Positions 14,246 through 20,923 of a stretch of 30,482 bases of DNA are shown here, one piece after another; positions within the stretch are counted from its first letter, which is position 1, and the number at the start of each line of letters is the position of its first letter. The notes below the pieces were generated by a model. It was not told where the DNA came from and searched no databases. It worked only from the letters and a program-made list of their open reading frames with translations. This stretch comes from a virus: positions 1 to 30,482 of IMG/VR virus record IMGVR_UViG_3300010410_000128, one strand, 5' to 3'. The translations under genes and the position numbers were made by a program.

Positions 14246-15223
14246 ATGCCCAAGAAACAGAAGATTAAAAGCGCGCTATGTGTGATGGCGCTGAATGCCG
14301 CCGGAGACGGCGCAACCCGTACAATTAACCTGCTCCCGAAACCGCTGGAGGATGGAACTGTTCCGGGTCGTGACGGCCGCTACTGGAAGCTGAGTAATCC
14401 GGACGCCGTTATTACGGCATCCAATGCCTATATTGAAACAAACGGCGCTCCGCTAGACGAAGGCCATAAAATGTTCTACTCACCCGACGCTCCTGCGTTC
14501 GGATGGTTCCAGTCGTTTGCGATGAGTGCGGACGGCGGGATCAACGGCGTGAACGAGTTGAATAATCTTGGCATTGATGCCGTCAACAACAAGCACTACC
14601 GCTACGCCTCGGTGGTTTTCGACTACGACTTTGAAACGCTCGAAATCCTTGTGATCAAGGGTGCCGGGCTGACGAATAACCAGAACCTGCAGGTGCAGGC
14701 TCTGAACACGCAACTCCCGGCCGGTGCCGGGGCTACCAAGGAGGATGGAATGCTTAAAGCATTACTGACCGCGCTGGGTCTTAAAGAAGATGCCACGCAA
14801 GATCAGGCCCTGAACGCAGTTCAGGTACTGAAGACAGCACAAACGGCCCTGAATGCGCAGGGAGAAGTGGTTCCGAAACAGCAGCTGCTCGATGCCACCA
14901 CGGCACTGAACACCGCGCAGACCGAACTGAAAACCCTCAAAGGCGCTGCCTTTAAGGAAAAGGTGACGACTGCGCTGAATGCGGCTTCTGCTGCCGGCAA
15001 ACTGACGCCTGCCGCCCGCGCCAAGTGGGAACCGGCAATTACCGACGACGCCGCGCTCAATCACTTTAACGGGGTGATGGAAGCGATGCCGGTCTTGACG
15101 AAAGACCAGCTTCCGGAAGGCGGGAATCCGCCCGGATCAACTACGGCGCTCAATGCGGCGGAGACGGAACTCGGCAAGGTCTTCGGCAATAGCGAAGCGG
15201 ATCTCAAGAAGTACGGGGCGTAA
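14246..15223 (+). CDS. prohead protease with C-terminal scaffold, Mu I-type
   Basis: 325 residues (Mu gpI 361). The N-terminal part (about 10-145) is the Mu-like I protease domain: RTINLLPKPLEDGTVPGRDG, then 'GAPLDEGHKMFYSPDAPAFG' containing the conserved D-E-x-H (residues 71-74), then YRYASVVFDYDFETLEILVI. Residues 150-325 are helical, alanine-rich and contain the tripeptide ALN at 152, 188, 201, 220, 243, 270 and 301 (also at 15). This part is the scaffold, probably also made separately from an internal start at 14750. The RBS is GGAGGGACA. It precedes the cement and capsid genes as in Mu. Confidence 0.9.
   Translation: MPKKQKIKSALCVMALNAAGDGATRTINLLPKPLEDGTVPGRDGRYWKLSNPDAVITASNAYIETNGAPLDEGHKMFYSPDAPAFGWFQSFAMSADGGINGVNELNNLGIDAVNNKHYRYASVVFDYDFETLEILVIKGAGLTNNQNLQVQALNTQLPAGAGATKEDGMLKALLTALGLKEDATQDQALNAVQVLKTAQTALNAQGEVVPKQQLLDATTALNTAQTELKTLKGAAFKEKVTTALNAASAAGKLTPAARAKWEPAITDDAALNHFNGVMEAMPVLTKDQLPEGGNPPGSTTALNAAETELGKVFGNSEADLKKYGA
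14738..14752 (+). promoter_or_regulatory. internal Shine-Dalgarno and start for nested scaffold
   Basis: AAGGAGG at 14738-14744, five bases, then an in-frame ATG at 14750 (residue 169 of the protease gene). It is the strongest kind of ribosome-binding site in the window and lies exactly at the protease/scaffold boundary. Confidence 0.75.
14750..15223 (+). CDS. nested scaffold protein, Mu Z-like, in frame with the protease
   Basis: 157 residues, beginning MLKALLTALGLKEDATQDQA and sharing its stop with the protease gene. In Mu the scaffold Z is likewise an independent translation product from the 3' part of gene I. A perfect internal RBS supports the same arrangement here. The product is almost wholly helical, with repeated ALN tripeptides, and would fill the prohead before the protease removes it. 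Confidence 0.72.
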   Translation: MLKALLTALGLKEDATQDQALNAVQVLKTAQTALNAQGEVVPKQQLLDATTALNTAQTELKTLKGAAFKEKVTTALNAASAAGKLTPAARAKWEPAITDDAALNHFNGVMEAMPVLTKDQLPEGGNPPGSTTALNAAETELGKVFGNSEADLKKYGA

Positions 15224-15234
15224 GGCCTGCGGCC

Positions 15235-15281
15235 TGAAACTCGAAACTTGAAACTAGAAACTTGAAACTAGAAACTTGAAG
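15235..15281. repeat. GAAACTTGAAACTA tandem spacer repeat
   Basis: Three to four imperfect 14-base units built from GAAACTTG and AAACTAG fill the gap after the protease gene and end just before the Shine-Dalgarno (AAGGAG at 15283) of the cement gene. Confidence 0.85.
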
Positions 15282-15296
15282 TAAGGAGAACGAATC

Positions 15297-15998
15297 ATGG
15301 CAGAAAGAAATACAAACAGCCGGGCCGCGATGATCATCGCGGTGGGCATTGCGGCCGCGACGAAAGTCGAAGCCGGCAAGATGGCGATCATTAACGCGCT
15401 TGGCTATGGGGCCGAGGGCAGCGAGGCGCTGAACCTCAAGGCGATTGGTCGCTGGAGCGAAACGGTCGATAACTCCGCCGGAGCGAATGGCGCATTGGTC
15501 GGCCAGGCCGAGTTCAACAAAGCATTCCTGTGGGCCAATAGCGGCGCGGATGCAGTTGATCAGAGCTGTGTCGGCAAAGAGGTCTTCATTGAAGACGACG
15601 AAACGGTCTCGAAGACCGACAACGGCGGCGCACGCTCTTCTGCAGGGATCTGTGTTGAGTTCGGCGCGGATGGCGTGTGGGTTCTGCCCTCGCTGCCGGC
15701 CAGCCGCAACGCGGCGGAACTGAACGCAGCGCTCGGCCTCACTGGAAGCACGCACAAGGTGATTGCCTCTGGTATTCATGCCTGGGCAGGCGGAGCAGCC
15801 GCGACCGACAGCATCGCTGTCGTCGGGCTGGAAGCAACGGACGTCGGCGTTGCAACACTGGTTGCACGCGCCGGTGCGGAAGTTCTGGTAATGGCAGCCA
15901 ATGATGCCGGCAATGACCAGATTGATCTCACGCTGTCGGCCAACGGAACGGATGGAACCACAAAAGTGGCCTACAGCGTTCTGCGGGCGATCGCTTAA
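15297..15998 (+). CDS. putative capsid decoration (cement) protein
   Basis: 233 residues. The first 120 or so have the pattern of DUF2190-type cement proteins: ATKVEAGKMAIINALGYGAE near the start, then 'GALVGQAEFNKAFLWANSGA', GKEVFIEDDETVSK and 'SSAGICVEFGADGVWVLPSL'. These are short beta strands of a lambda gpD-like or beta-tulip trimer. The C-terminal 90 residues (AATDSIAVVGLEATDVGVAT, ANDAGNDQIDLTLSANGTDG) look like an added beta-rich domain that could project from the head. It lies directly upstream of the major capsid gene. The assignment is from pattern and position. Confidence 0.7.
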   Translation: MAERNTNSRAAMIIAVGIAAATKVEAGKMAIINALGYGAEGSEALNLKAIGRWSETVDNSAGANGALVGQAEFNKAFLWANSGADAVDQSCVGKEVFIEDDETVSKTDNGGARSSAGICVEFGADGVWVLPSLPASRNAAELNAALGLTGSTHKVIASGIHAWAGGAAATDSIAVVGLEATDVGVATLVARAGAEVLVMAANDAGNDQIDLTLSANGTDGTTKVAYSVLRAIA

Positions 15999-16014
15999 TT
16001 GATTTCTGGTTTCT

Positions 16015-16036
16015 GGGCGGCCGAGGGAGGCCGTCC
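16015..16036. repeat. intergenic hairpin GGGCGGCC-GAGGGA-GGCCGTCC
   Basis: 8-bp stem with one G-U pair in the spacer before the major capsid gene. No T-run. Similar in composition to the hairpin at 7893. Confidence 0.65.
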
Positions 16037-16068
16037 GGGGCTGGAGCAACTGGAAGAGGAGCAAGCAA

Positions 16069-16977
16069 ATGCTTATTAACAGAGAGAATCTCGCGGGTCT
16101 GATGAAGAACATTCTGACGACTTTTAACAAGGCGCTGGACGAAGCGAAACCGATGTGGATGAAGTTTGCCACGCGGATCCCGTCGACCGGCTCGCAAAAC
16201 GACTACAGCTGGATCAAGGACGGCTGGCCGTCGATGCGCAAATGGATCGGCGACAAGGTGGTCAAAAACATGTCTGCCGGGAAATACACCATCCTCAACG
16301 AGCCCTATGAATCCACGATCGGCGTGAAACGCGACGATCTGGAAGACGACAACACCGGCATCTACGCGGCGATGGCTCGCGGCGAAGGCCAGGCTGCCGC
16401 CATGTGGCCCGATGAAATGGTTGCGGACCTGTTCAACGGTGTGTTCACCAAAGAGTGCTACGACGGCCAGTATATGGTCGACACCGACCACCCGGTCGGC
16501 GACACCACCGCCAGCAATAAGGGCACCAAGGCTCTCAGCTGCGCCACGCTTGCGCTCGCCCAGGGAAGCCTAGGGGTCGGGATCACCGCCATGACCAGCC
16601 AGAAGAACGAACAGGGACGCCCGCTCAACGTGCAGCCCAACATTCTGGTTGTTCCGCCCGCCCTGCGCGAAACCGCCAACGTGCTGATGACCAGCGACCG
16701 CCTCGAAGACGGCAAGCCGAACCCCTACAAGGGAATGTTCGAAGTCGTTGTGTGGCCGCAGCTCACCAGCGCGACCGCGTGGTTCCTGATCGATGGCACC
16801 AAGGCGCTGATGCCGTTCATCTTCCAGGAGCGCAAAGCGCCGAAGATGGTCAGCCAGACCAACCCGGACAGCGACGACGTGTTCAACCAAGCCGTCTACA
16901 AGTTCAGCATCGAAGCACGCGGCAACGCGGGCTACGGATTCTGGCAGCTGATCTACGGATCCACTGGCGCGGCGTAA
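16069..16977 (+). CDS. major capsid protein, Mu gpT-like
   Basis: 302 residues (Mu gpT 305). Recognisable elements are 'FNKALDEAKPMWMKFATRIP' (N-arm), 'SWIKDGWPSMRKWIGDKVVK', YTILNEPYESTIGVKRDDLE (the highly conserved core of Mu gpT), 'CYDGQYMVDTDHPV' and the C-terminal 'DVFNQAVYKFSIEARGNAGY'. It has the HK97 fold and forms the icosahedral shell. The RBS is AGAGGAGCAAGCAA. A strong hairpin follows the gene. Confidence 0.96.
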   Translation: MLINRENLAGLMKNILTTFNKALDEAKPMWMKFATRIPSTGSQNDYSWIKDGWPSMRKWIGDKVVKNMSAGKYTILNEPYESTIGVKRDDLEDDNTGIYAAMARGEGQAAAMWPDEMVADLFNGVFTKECYDGQYMVDTDHPVGDTTASNKGTKALSCATLALAQGSLGVGITAMTSQKNEQGRPLNVQPNILVVPPALRETANVLMTSDRLEDGKPNPYKGMFEVVVWPQLTSATAWFLIDGTKALMPFIFQERKAPKMVSQTNPDSDDVFNQAVYKFSIEARGNAGYGFWQLIYGSTGAA

Positions 16978-16983
16978 TCGAGT

Positions 16984-17003
16984 CGGGGCGCGTGAGCGCC
17001 CCG
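16984..17003 (+). terminator. hairpin after the major capsid gene
   Basis: Perfect 8-bp stem CGGGGCGC/GCGCCCCG with a GTGA tetraloop. No T-run follows, so it may act as a weak terminator or protect the 3' end of abundant capsid mRNA rather than stop transcription. Confidence 0.55.
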
Positions 17004-17047
17004 ATATCGGTTCTCAGTTAACATTTATCAGTTAAGGAGAATTTAAG

Positions 17048-17302
17048 ATGGCGAAAACAGAAAAACAGAAAGCCGACGAAAAAGCCGCTGCGGAAAAGGC
17101 TGCTGCTGAGCAGGCCGAGAAGGATGCTGCCAAGAAGGCGGTTGCCGGGCTAAAAGTGATCTGCCGCAAGGATAGCTTTTTCCGCTGCGGAAAGAAGTGG
17201 ACTAAGGAGCCGATCACGGTTGCCCAGGACAGCTTCTCTCCCGCGCAGATTGAGCAGCTGACGGATGAGCCGATGCTGATCGTGGAAGCGGTGGAGGCTT
17301 AG
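17048..17302 (+). CDS. HI1506-like / Mu gp35-position small head protein
   Basis: 84 residues. An N-terminal alanine/lysine/glutamate helix (residues 2-38) is followed by 'LKVICRKDSFFRCGKKWTKE' and 'SFSPAQIEQLTDEPMLIVEA'. The second half matches HI1506-related proteins, which lie after the capsid gene in Mu-like prophages and show a 'F.R.G..W......V....LT..Q...L...P.L.V' pattern. The role is unknown, presumably in head completion. The RBS is AAGGAGAATTTAAG, preceded by the repeat CAGTTAA. Confidence 0.8.
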   Translation: MAKTEKQKADEKAAAEKAAAEQAEKDAAKKAVAGLKVICRKDSFFRCGKKWTKEPITVAQDSFSPAQIEQLTDEPMLIVEAVEA

Positions 17303-17320
17303 GCCCCGATCGATACAGCC

Positions 17321-17356
17321 AAATCCCCGATCGGGCATGACGTGATCGGGGATTTT
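17321..17356. terminator. 12-bp terminator-like inverted repeat between head and neck genes
   Basis: Perfect 12-bp stem (17321-17332 with 17344-17355, AAATCCCCGATC/GATCGGGGATTT) and 11-base loop. The right arm ends in four T and the left begins with AAAT, so it could terminate in either direction. Its right end overlaps the TTCCAA palindrome at 17354. The remaining gap up to 17587 has no convincing gene. Confidence 0.65.
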
Positions 17357-17370
17357 CCAAGGGTTGGAAA
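17354..17370. repeat. TTCCAA palindrome copy 4 (intergenic)
   Basis: TTTCCAA, spacer GGG, TTGGAAA, directly abutting the terminator-like stem. A half-site CCTTGGAAAA lies at 17394-17403. Confidence 0.9.
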
Positions 17371-17482
17371 CCGGAACGTCTGGGTGATCCAGTCCTTGGA
17401 AAATTTGAGGCGGTTTAAATCGGCGCTGTGGCGCACGGGAGGGCATTCGACCGGATACGCGACTGACCGGGGAGGTCGAAGA

Positions 17483-17523
17483 TTTAAACAGGGTTCTAGC
17501 GGTTTTAAACAGGGTTTGAGCGG
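17483..17523. repeat. two-copy direct repeat of about 20 bases
   Basis: TTTAAACAGGGTT(C/T)(T/G)AGCGG occurs at 17483-17502 and 17504-17523, a 21-base period. A partial match, GGTTTAAATCGG, is near 17411. It is located about 65 bases before the DUF1320 gene. It could be a binding site pair or the remnant of a tandem repeat; I see no promoter elements. Confidence 0.7.
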
Positions 17524-17587
17524 ACGGCCTGCCGGAAGACGGGAAAACGGTTCTCATAAATGAGAAAAAGGCTTTGAGGGGTAGAAA

Positions 17588-18016
17588 ATGGCGTATGCAA
17601 CTTTAGCGGATCTCGAAAGCCGGCTGACTCTTGCCCGGTTGCTGGTGATTGCCGGGCTGGACACCGACGACGACGGGATGAATGACGCCCCGGACGCGGT
17701 GCGAATCGGTGCGGCCCTGGCCGATGCCTCGGCCGAGGCTGACGTGCTGCTAAATTCCCGCTACGCCATGCCGCTGTCGACGATCCCGGCAATGCTGAAA
17801 AACGCCGTGTGCGATATCGCCGCCTATCTGCTCTGCAATGAGACGACGATCTCTGACTTTATTAAAGAGCGCCGAGATAATGCCGTGGTGCTGCTGAAGC
17901 GTGTGGGCGACGGCAAGGCCGATCTGGGAATCCCGGAGGCGCAGAAGCCGTCGGCCTCCGGAGGGGACGGGTATGTTGAAGAGGGGCGAACGGACTTCAA
18001 AAACTGGAATATGTAG
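17588..18016 (+). CDS. DUF1320 protein, Mu gp36-like (head-tail connector)
   Basis: 142 residues. It starts MAYATLADLESRLTLARLLV, as DUF1320 proteins do ('Y.t..dL.........l...'), followed by 'ALADASAEADVLLNSRYAMP' and 'LKNAVCDIAAYLLCNETTIS', then ERRDNAVVLLKRVGDGKADL and a flexible glycine/serine tail. These proteins are neck components that join portal and tail. RBS GAGGGGTAGAAA. It ends 16 bases before the first of the signal-peptide genes. Confidence 0.92.
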   Translation: MAYATLADLESRLTLARLLVIAGLDTDDDGMNDAPDAVRIGAALADASAEADVLLNSRYAMPLSTIPAMLKNAVCDIAAYLLCNETTISDFIKERRDNAVVLLKRVGDGKADLGIPEAQKPSASGGDGYVEEGRTDFKNWNM

Positions 18017-18032
18017 AACCAAGGAGAAAACG

Positions 18033-18536
18033 ATGAAAAAGATTGGACTGATTGGGTTGATGTTAATGGCGGCAATGGTGGCCTTCGGAGCTCCGCCGGT
18101 AGAGATGGCTGTTACAACCAACGCGATTAAGATTCTCCCGGAGAGAAATCTTGGGCGAGGCTACGGAACGGTCTGGTCCGCAACCAATACCGCAGCCCAG
18201 GGAGAGATCATCCGCTGGGGCACTGAGCAGTATATGGCCGAAAATGCCGGGACGCTGGGAACCAACGCGCCCACCCTGTCTGTATCCGGAACGGAAACCA
18301 ACGGGACGGTGATTCTGCGCTATGTGGAAAAAGGACCGCGCCTCGGGTTTGTGCTGATGCTCAACAGCGAGGGGTCCATCCGGGTGAATCTTAACAGTGC
18401 AGCCGTGACCGGCTCCGGCATCCAGCTCGAGGGGAAAAAGTCGATCTGGCAGGAAAGCGATCGGGGCGCACCACAAGGAGCCATTTGGGTTGTGAGTGAT
18501 TCCGGGACGAATAGCGTCGCGGCTCTTGAATGGTAA
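18033..18536 (+). CDS. secreted protein 1 of the signal-peptide cluster
   Basis: 167 residues. It has a clear Sec signal peptide (MKKIGLIGLMLMAAMVAFGA; cleavage likely after G19, with A at -3). The mature part is beta-rich and has many TN dipeptides (TTNAIKI, ATNTAAQ, GTNAPTL, SGTETNGT). The last 60 residues (GFVLMLNSEGSIRVNLNSAA, then SDSGTNSVAALEW) look like a small beta domain. No family recognised. The start at 18033 has AAGGAGAAAACG; the longer frame from 17901 would lie inside DUF1320. A signal peptide is unexpected in a virion operon of a dsDNA phage. The gene may encode an accessory fibre, or a surface protein produced by lysogens. Confidence 0.8.
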   Translation: MKKIGLIGLMLMAAMVAFGAPPVEMAVTTNAIKILPERNLGRGYGTVWSATNTAAQGEIIRWGTEQYMAENAGTLGTNAPTLSVSGTETNGTVILRYVEKGPRLGFVLMLNSEGSIRVNLNSAAVTGSGIQLEGKKSIWQESDRGAPQGAIWVVSDSGTNSVAALEW

Positions 18537-18571
18537 TGGCCGCAACGCGGCTGAACTATGAAAGATGAACT

Positions 18572-19843
18572 ATGAGATATGAAAAAGGTATTTTGATTTG
18601 CGTTTTGCTGGTTGCGGCCGCGCAGGCCGGAGTGATGACTTGGCCGGGTGAAACCGATCCGGTGGCCGGGCCGGTGATCGATGCGGTGATTGAAGGAACG
18701 CAACCGCTAGACAGCATCACGCTGGATCGGCCGATCAGCAGCTGGAATGAAATCGGCCTGACTTATATGGATGCCGTTCGGCTGAACAGCGCCGTGACGC
18801 GCACTAATGATGCGGTATGGACGGGCTGGGTTACCACCGGCGATCTGATGCCGGACAATACGATTTTTCTGACCGCCGGTGAAACGTTGGAAAGCCCGGT
18901 GCAGACCGGCGGCGTCGCCCGGTATGATGTGACCGCCTCTTCGGCCGGCGGCGCGACGGGATATTCGGCCGCAATTTTCGCAGGAACCAATCAACTGGCC
19001 GCACCTTATCAGGGATCGAATGGTGTTCTGCGTATTACCTGCGGAAGCACGCTTCCGGGACAGACGGCCGGACTGACCGTTCATGCTGTGCAGATCACCG
19101 GCTATTCCAACGCCGCCGAGGCGGAAGATCCAAAGACGGTATCCGGGCTGCGGGTGATTGAAGAGCCTGCGGATCCGGAGTCGGTCACGCCTAAGTGGTA
19201 TGTGGACGCACAGGCCGCATCTACGCGGGAGTATGGTGATGCCCGGTTGGCTGCCTACGGATCGGATACGCTTAAGGTGGTTTACGGCACACAGCTACGG
19301 CTCAATCGCAACTGGAATCAGATCTGGGCGGGCAACCGCTGGATTCTTTCGGCGGGTGAGGTTGCGGGCAACGGCACCCTCTCGGGTGTCGATGATGTGA
19401 TGACCTTTGCGGTGAATGATTACCCTCTCTTAGAGATTAAGCCCGAGGCGACTGGGGTTGCGGTTGAGAAGAATTTTGTGATTGTGCATTCGGGCAGCAA
19501 CGACGTGATTACCCTGAATGTGATTACCAACGGGGTGCATTCCGCCCCCTTCGCGGAATATGCCACCGACTTGCGAGCCGGGGCGTGGACGCGGGTGACG
19601 GATTACTTAACCAACAGCTACCCAGCGATGGTTGGAACGAACTATGTAATGCAGTTTTCTGTCCCAGCGGCATTGAGCGGTTTTGTGCGGGTGATGCAGC
19701 CAGATGGCGCAAGTGAAATGCGGGTGAAGGCGGATGAACTGGTGATGAATTCCGCGCCGATTACAGGGGCAAGTCTCGTGGTTTTTACCAATGGCTGGAG
19801 CATTCAGTGCACCACGAACGGGCTGGAGTTTGTCGGGCCGTAG
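18572..19843 (+). CDS. secreted protein 2, large beta-rich fibre-like protein
   Basis: 423 residues with signal peptide MRYEKGILICVLLVAAAQAG (cleavage likely after AQA, residue 19). The mature protein is beta-rich with low lysine content. A segment 'PKWYVDAQAASTREYGDARL' (near residue 207) recalls the 'T..YVD.A' joints in tail-fibre proteins. The end contains MQPDGASEMRVKADELVMNS and a repeat-like 'FTNGWSIQCTTNGLEF'. No enzyme motif seen. The spacer before it is a TGAACTATGA word repeat and the RBS is weak. Functional alternatives are a tail fibre, a lysogen surface adhesin or a phage-exclusion protein. The sequence alone does not decide. Confidence 0.75.
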   Translation: MRYEKGILICVLLVAAAQAGVMTWPGETDPVAGPVIDAVIEGTQPLDSITLDRPISSWNEIGLTYMDAVRLNSAVTRTNDAVWTGWVTTGDLMPDNTIFLTAGETLESPVQTGGVARYDVTASSAGGATGYSAAIFAGTNQLAAPYQGSNGVLRITCGSTLPGQTAGLTVHAVQITGYSNAAEAEDPKTVSGLRVIEEPADPESVTPKWYVDAQAASTREYGDARLAAYGSDTLKVVYGTQLRLNRNWNQIWAGNRWILSAGEVAGNGTLSGVDDVMTFAVNDYPLLEIKPEATGVAVEKNFVIVHSGSNDVITLNVITNGVHSAPFAEYATDLRAGAWTRVTDYLTNSYPAMVGTNYVMQFSVPAALSGFVRVMQPDGASEMRVKADELVMNSAPITGASLVVFTNGWSIQCTTNGLEFVGP

Positions 19844-19852
19844 CCCAGAAAG

Positions 19853-19884
19853 ATGAGGGATGAATTATGAAATATGAAAAAAGT
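19853..19884 (+). repeat. 32-bp exact leader repeat, copy 1
   Basis: Identical to 20892-20923. It covers the Shine-Dalgarno (GAGGG), the start codon and the first codons M-K-Y-E-K-S. A degenerate version lies at 18552-18586. Confidence 0.9.
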
Positions 19885-20406
19885 ATTTTACTGGTTGCGC
19901 TTCTGTCTGCAGCGACATTCGCTCAAGAGCGCGTGGAATTGACCATCGGTGTGGTAGCGAATCCTGACCGGATTGAATTCAGAGCACTGGAGTTTCACCC
20001 GGAGACCGTGGTGACAAACATCACTCGGGAATGGGAGACGGCGGTCGATATCCGCACGAACCTTTACTATGGCATGAATCCGGATGAGGTTGTCACCAAT
20101 ACGGTGCAGCAGCAGGTGACGGTTGCAACGGCCGTCACCAACGCCGCGTTCTGGACGGCACCGTTTGAGTACACCATCCCGGCCGGAGAGCCGATGCTGA
20201 TGGCCGGGGCGCTCGATGCGCGGCCGCGCCGGGCGGCGATCATGGATGTGCAATTGATTCTTACGCATGAACAGCTCAGCGCGATCCTCGGGCCGGAGTT
20301 CGCCGAACAGACGCGTGCGGCCGCCGAAGCGTTCGGCCCGCTACCGGTTAAAGGGGTGCTGGCGGATGCACTGCGTGCAGCCGTACTGCAGGCGATGCAG
20401 CCGTGA
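19867..20406 (+). CDS. secreted protein 3, MKYEKS leader
   Basis: 179 residues. Signal peptide MKYEKSILLVALLSAATFAQ (cleavage likely after TFA). The mature N-terminal half is beta-rich with several VVTN/VTN units (ETVVTNITREWE, DEVVTNTVQQQVTVATAVTN). The C-terminal half is helical (LTHEQLSAILGPEFAEQTRA, VLADALRAAVLQAMQP). No family recognised. It shares its leader and first codons with the gene at 20906, so the two are probably related by duplication of at least the expression signals. The end is close to the next gene (GTG at 20403 or ATG at 20415). Confidence 0.78.
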   Translation: MKYEKSILLVALLSAATFAQERVELTIGVVANPDRIEFRALEFHPETVVTNITREWETAVDIRTNLYYGMNPDEVVTNTVQQQVTVATAVTNAAFWTAPFEYTIPAGEPMLMAGALDARPRRAAIMDVQLILTHEQLSAILGPEFAEQTRAAAEAFGPLPVKGVLADALRAAVLQAMQP

Positions 20407-20414
20407 GGTGCGCA

Positions 20415-20888
20415 ATGACCCTGACAAAAAATCCACTTCGATGGCTGCTGTGTCTTGTTTTGCTGGTTCTCGCTTTATTTGCGGGTGCCAAGGCGCGAGG
20501 CGAGGTTGTGAATCAGGATTCGCTTTCCCGTAAGGGCGGCGAAATGCATGGATCGATCATGCGGGTTTATCCCGCCGGAGTGGATAACAGCATCGTGCAG
20601 CTTTTTTCGTACAGCGCAGATCTGCTGGCGACCAACGTCATTACCAACGAAACCCTGCGCGTACTGCGGATCTGGAATGATCATGGAAAGCCGCGCATCG
20701 ATCTGCGGCCGCAGGGACAGACAGGCCTTTCCGTACGCGTCAGTTCGGATGGTATCGAAAGCCGTATGCTGACGCTGCAGCCGCTGAGCAGCACACCTGC
20801 ACCCGTGGCGGGAGGTTTTTACCGGTCAGCCTCTGGAACATTTTATATCTGCCGGTCTGTAGAAACTGGATGGGAACTTTTGAACTGA
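20415..20888 (+). CDS. secreted or anchored tail-fibre-like protein 4
   Basis: 157 residues. The N-terminus is a signal peptide or anchor (LRWLLCLVLLVLALFAGAKA; cleavage possible after AKA, residue 27). Residues 37-47 are LSRKGGEMHGS, a close match to the 'L...GG.M.G.L' repeat that begins shaft segments in many phage tail fibres. The C-terminus 'PVAGGFYRSASGTFYICRSV' followed by WELL resembles the small tip domains of short fibres. ATG at 20415 is chosen because GAGGTGCGCA precedes it; a GTG at 20403 overlaps the previous stop. It is the best evidence that this cluster is related to virion fibres despite the export signals. Confidence 0.76.
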   Translation: MTLTKNPLRWLLCLVLLVLALFAGAKARGEVVNQDSLSRKGGEMHGSIMRVYPAGVDNSIVQLFSYSADLLATNVITNETLRVLRIWNDHGKPRIDLRPQGQTGLSVRVSSDGIESRMLTLQPLSSTPAPVAGGFYRSASGTFYICRSVETGWELLN

Positions 20889-20891
20889 AAA

Positions 20892-20923
20892 ATGAGGGAT
20901 GAATTATGAAATATGAAAAAAGT
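20892..20923 (+). repeat. 32-bp exact leader repeat, copy 2
   Basis: Identical to 19853-19884: RBS, start codon and first codons of the signal-peptide gene at 20906. Confidence 0.9.

Noticed and set aside
14132-14263. Short + strand frame in the gap before the protease gene
   Set aside because: No Shine-Dalgarno, runs across the palindrome and into the protease gene, no recognisable peptide.
15235-15281. Possible CRISPR-like repeat
   Set aside because: Short 14-base units in direct tandem without spacers; no cas genes.
15204-16172. Reverse-strand reading frame of 322 codons opposite the cement gene
   Set aside because: Its N-terminal part is antisense to the capsid gene and its C-terminal part is read through repeat spacer; the + strand genes explain the region.
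17342-17563. 73-codon + strand frame in the gap before DUF1320
   Set aside because: It is formed by the inverted repeat and direct repeats, has no Shine-Dalgarno, and the peptide is low-complexity glycine/arginine-rich.
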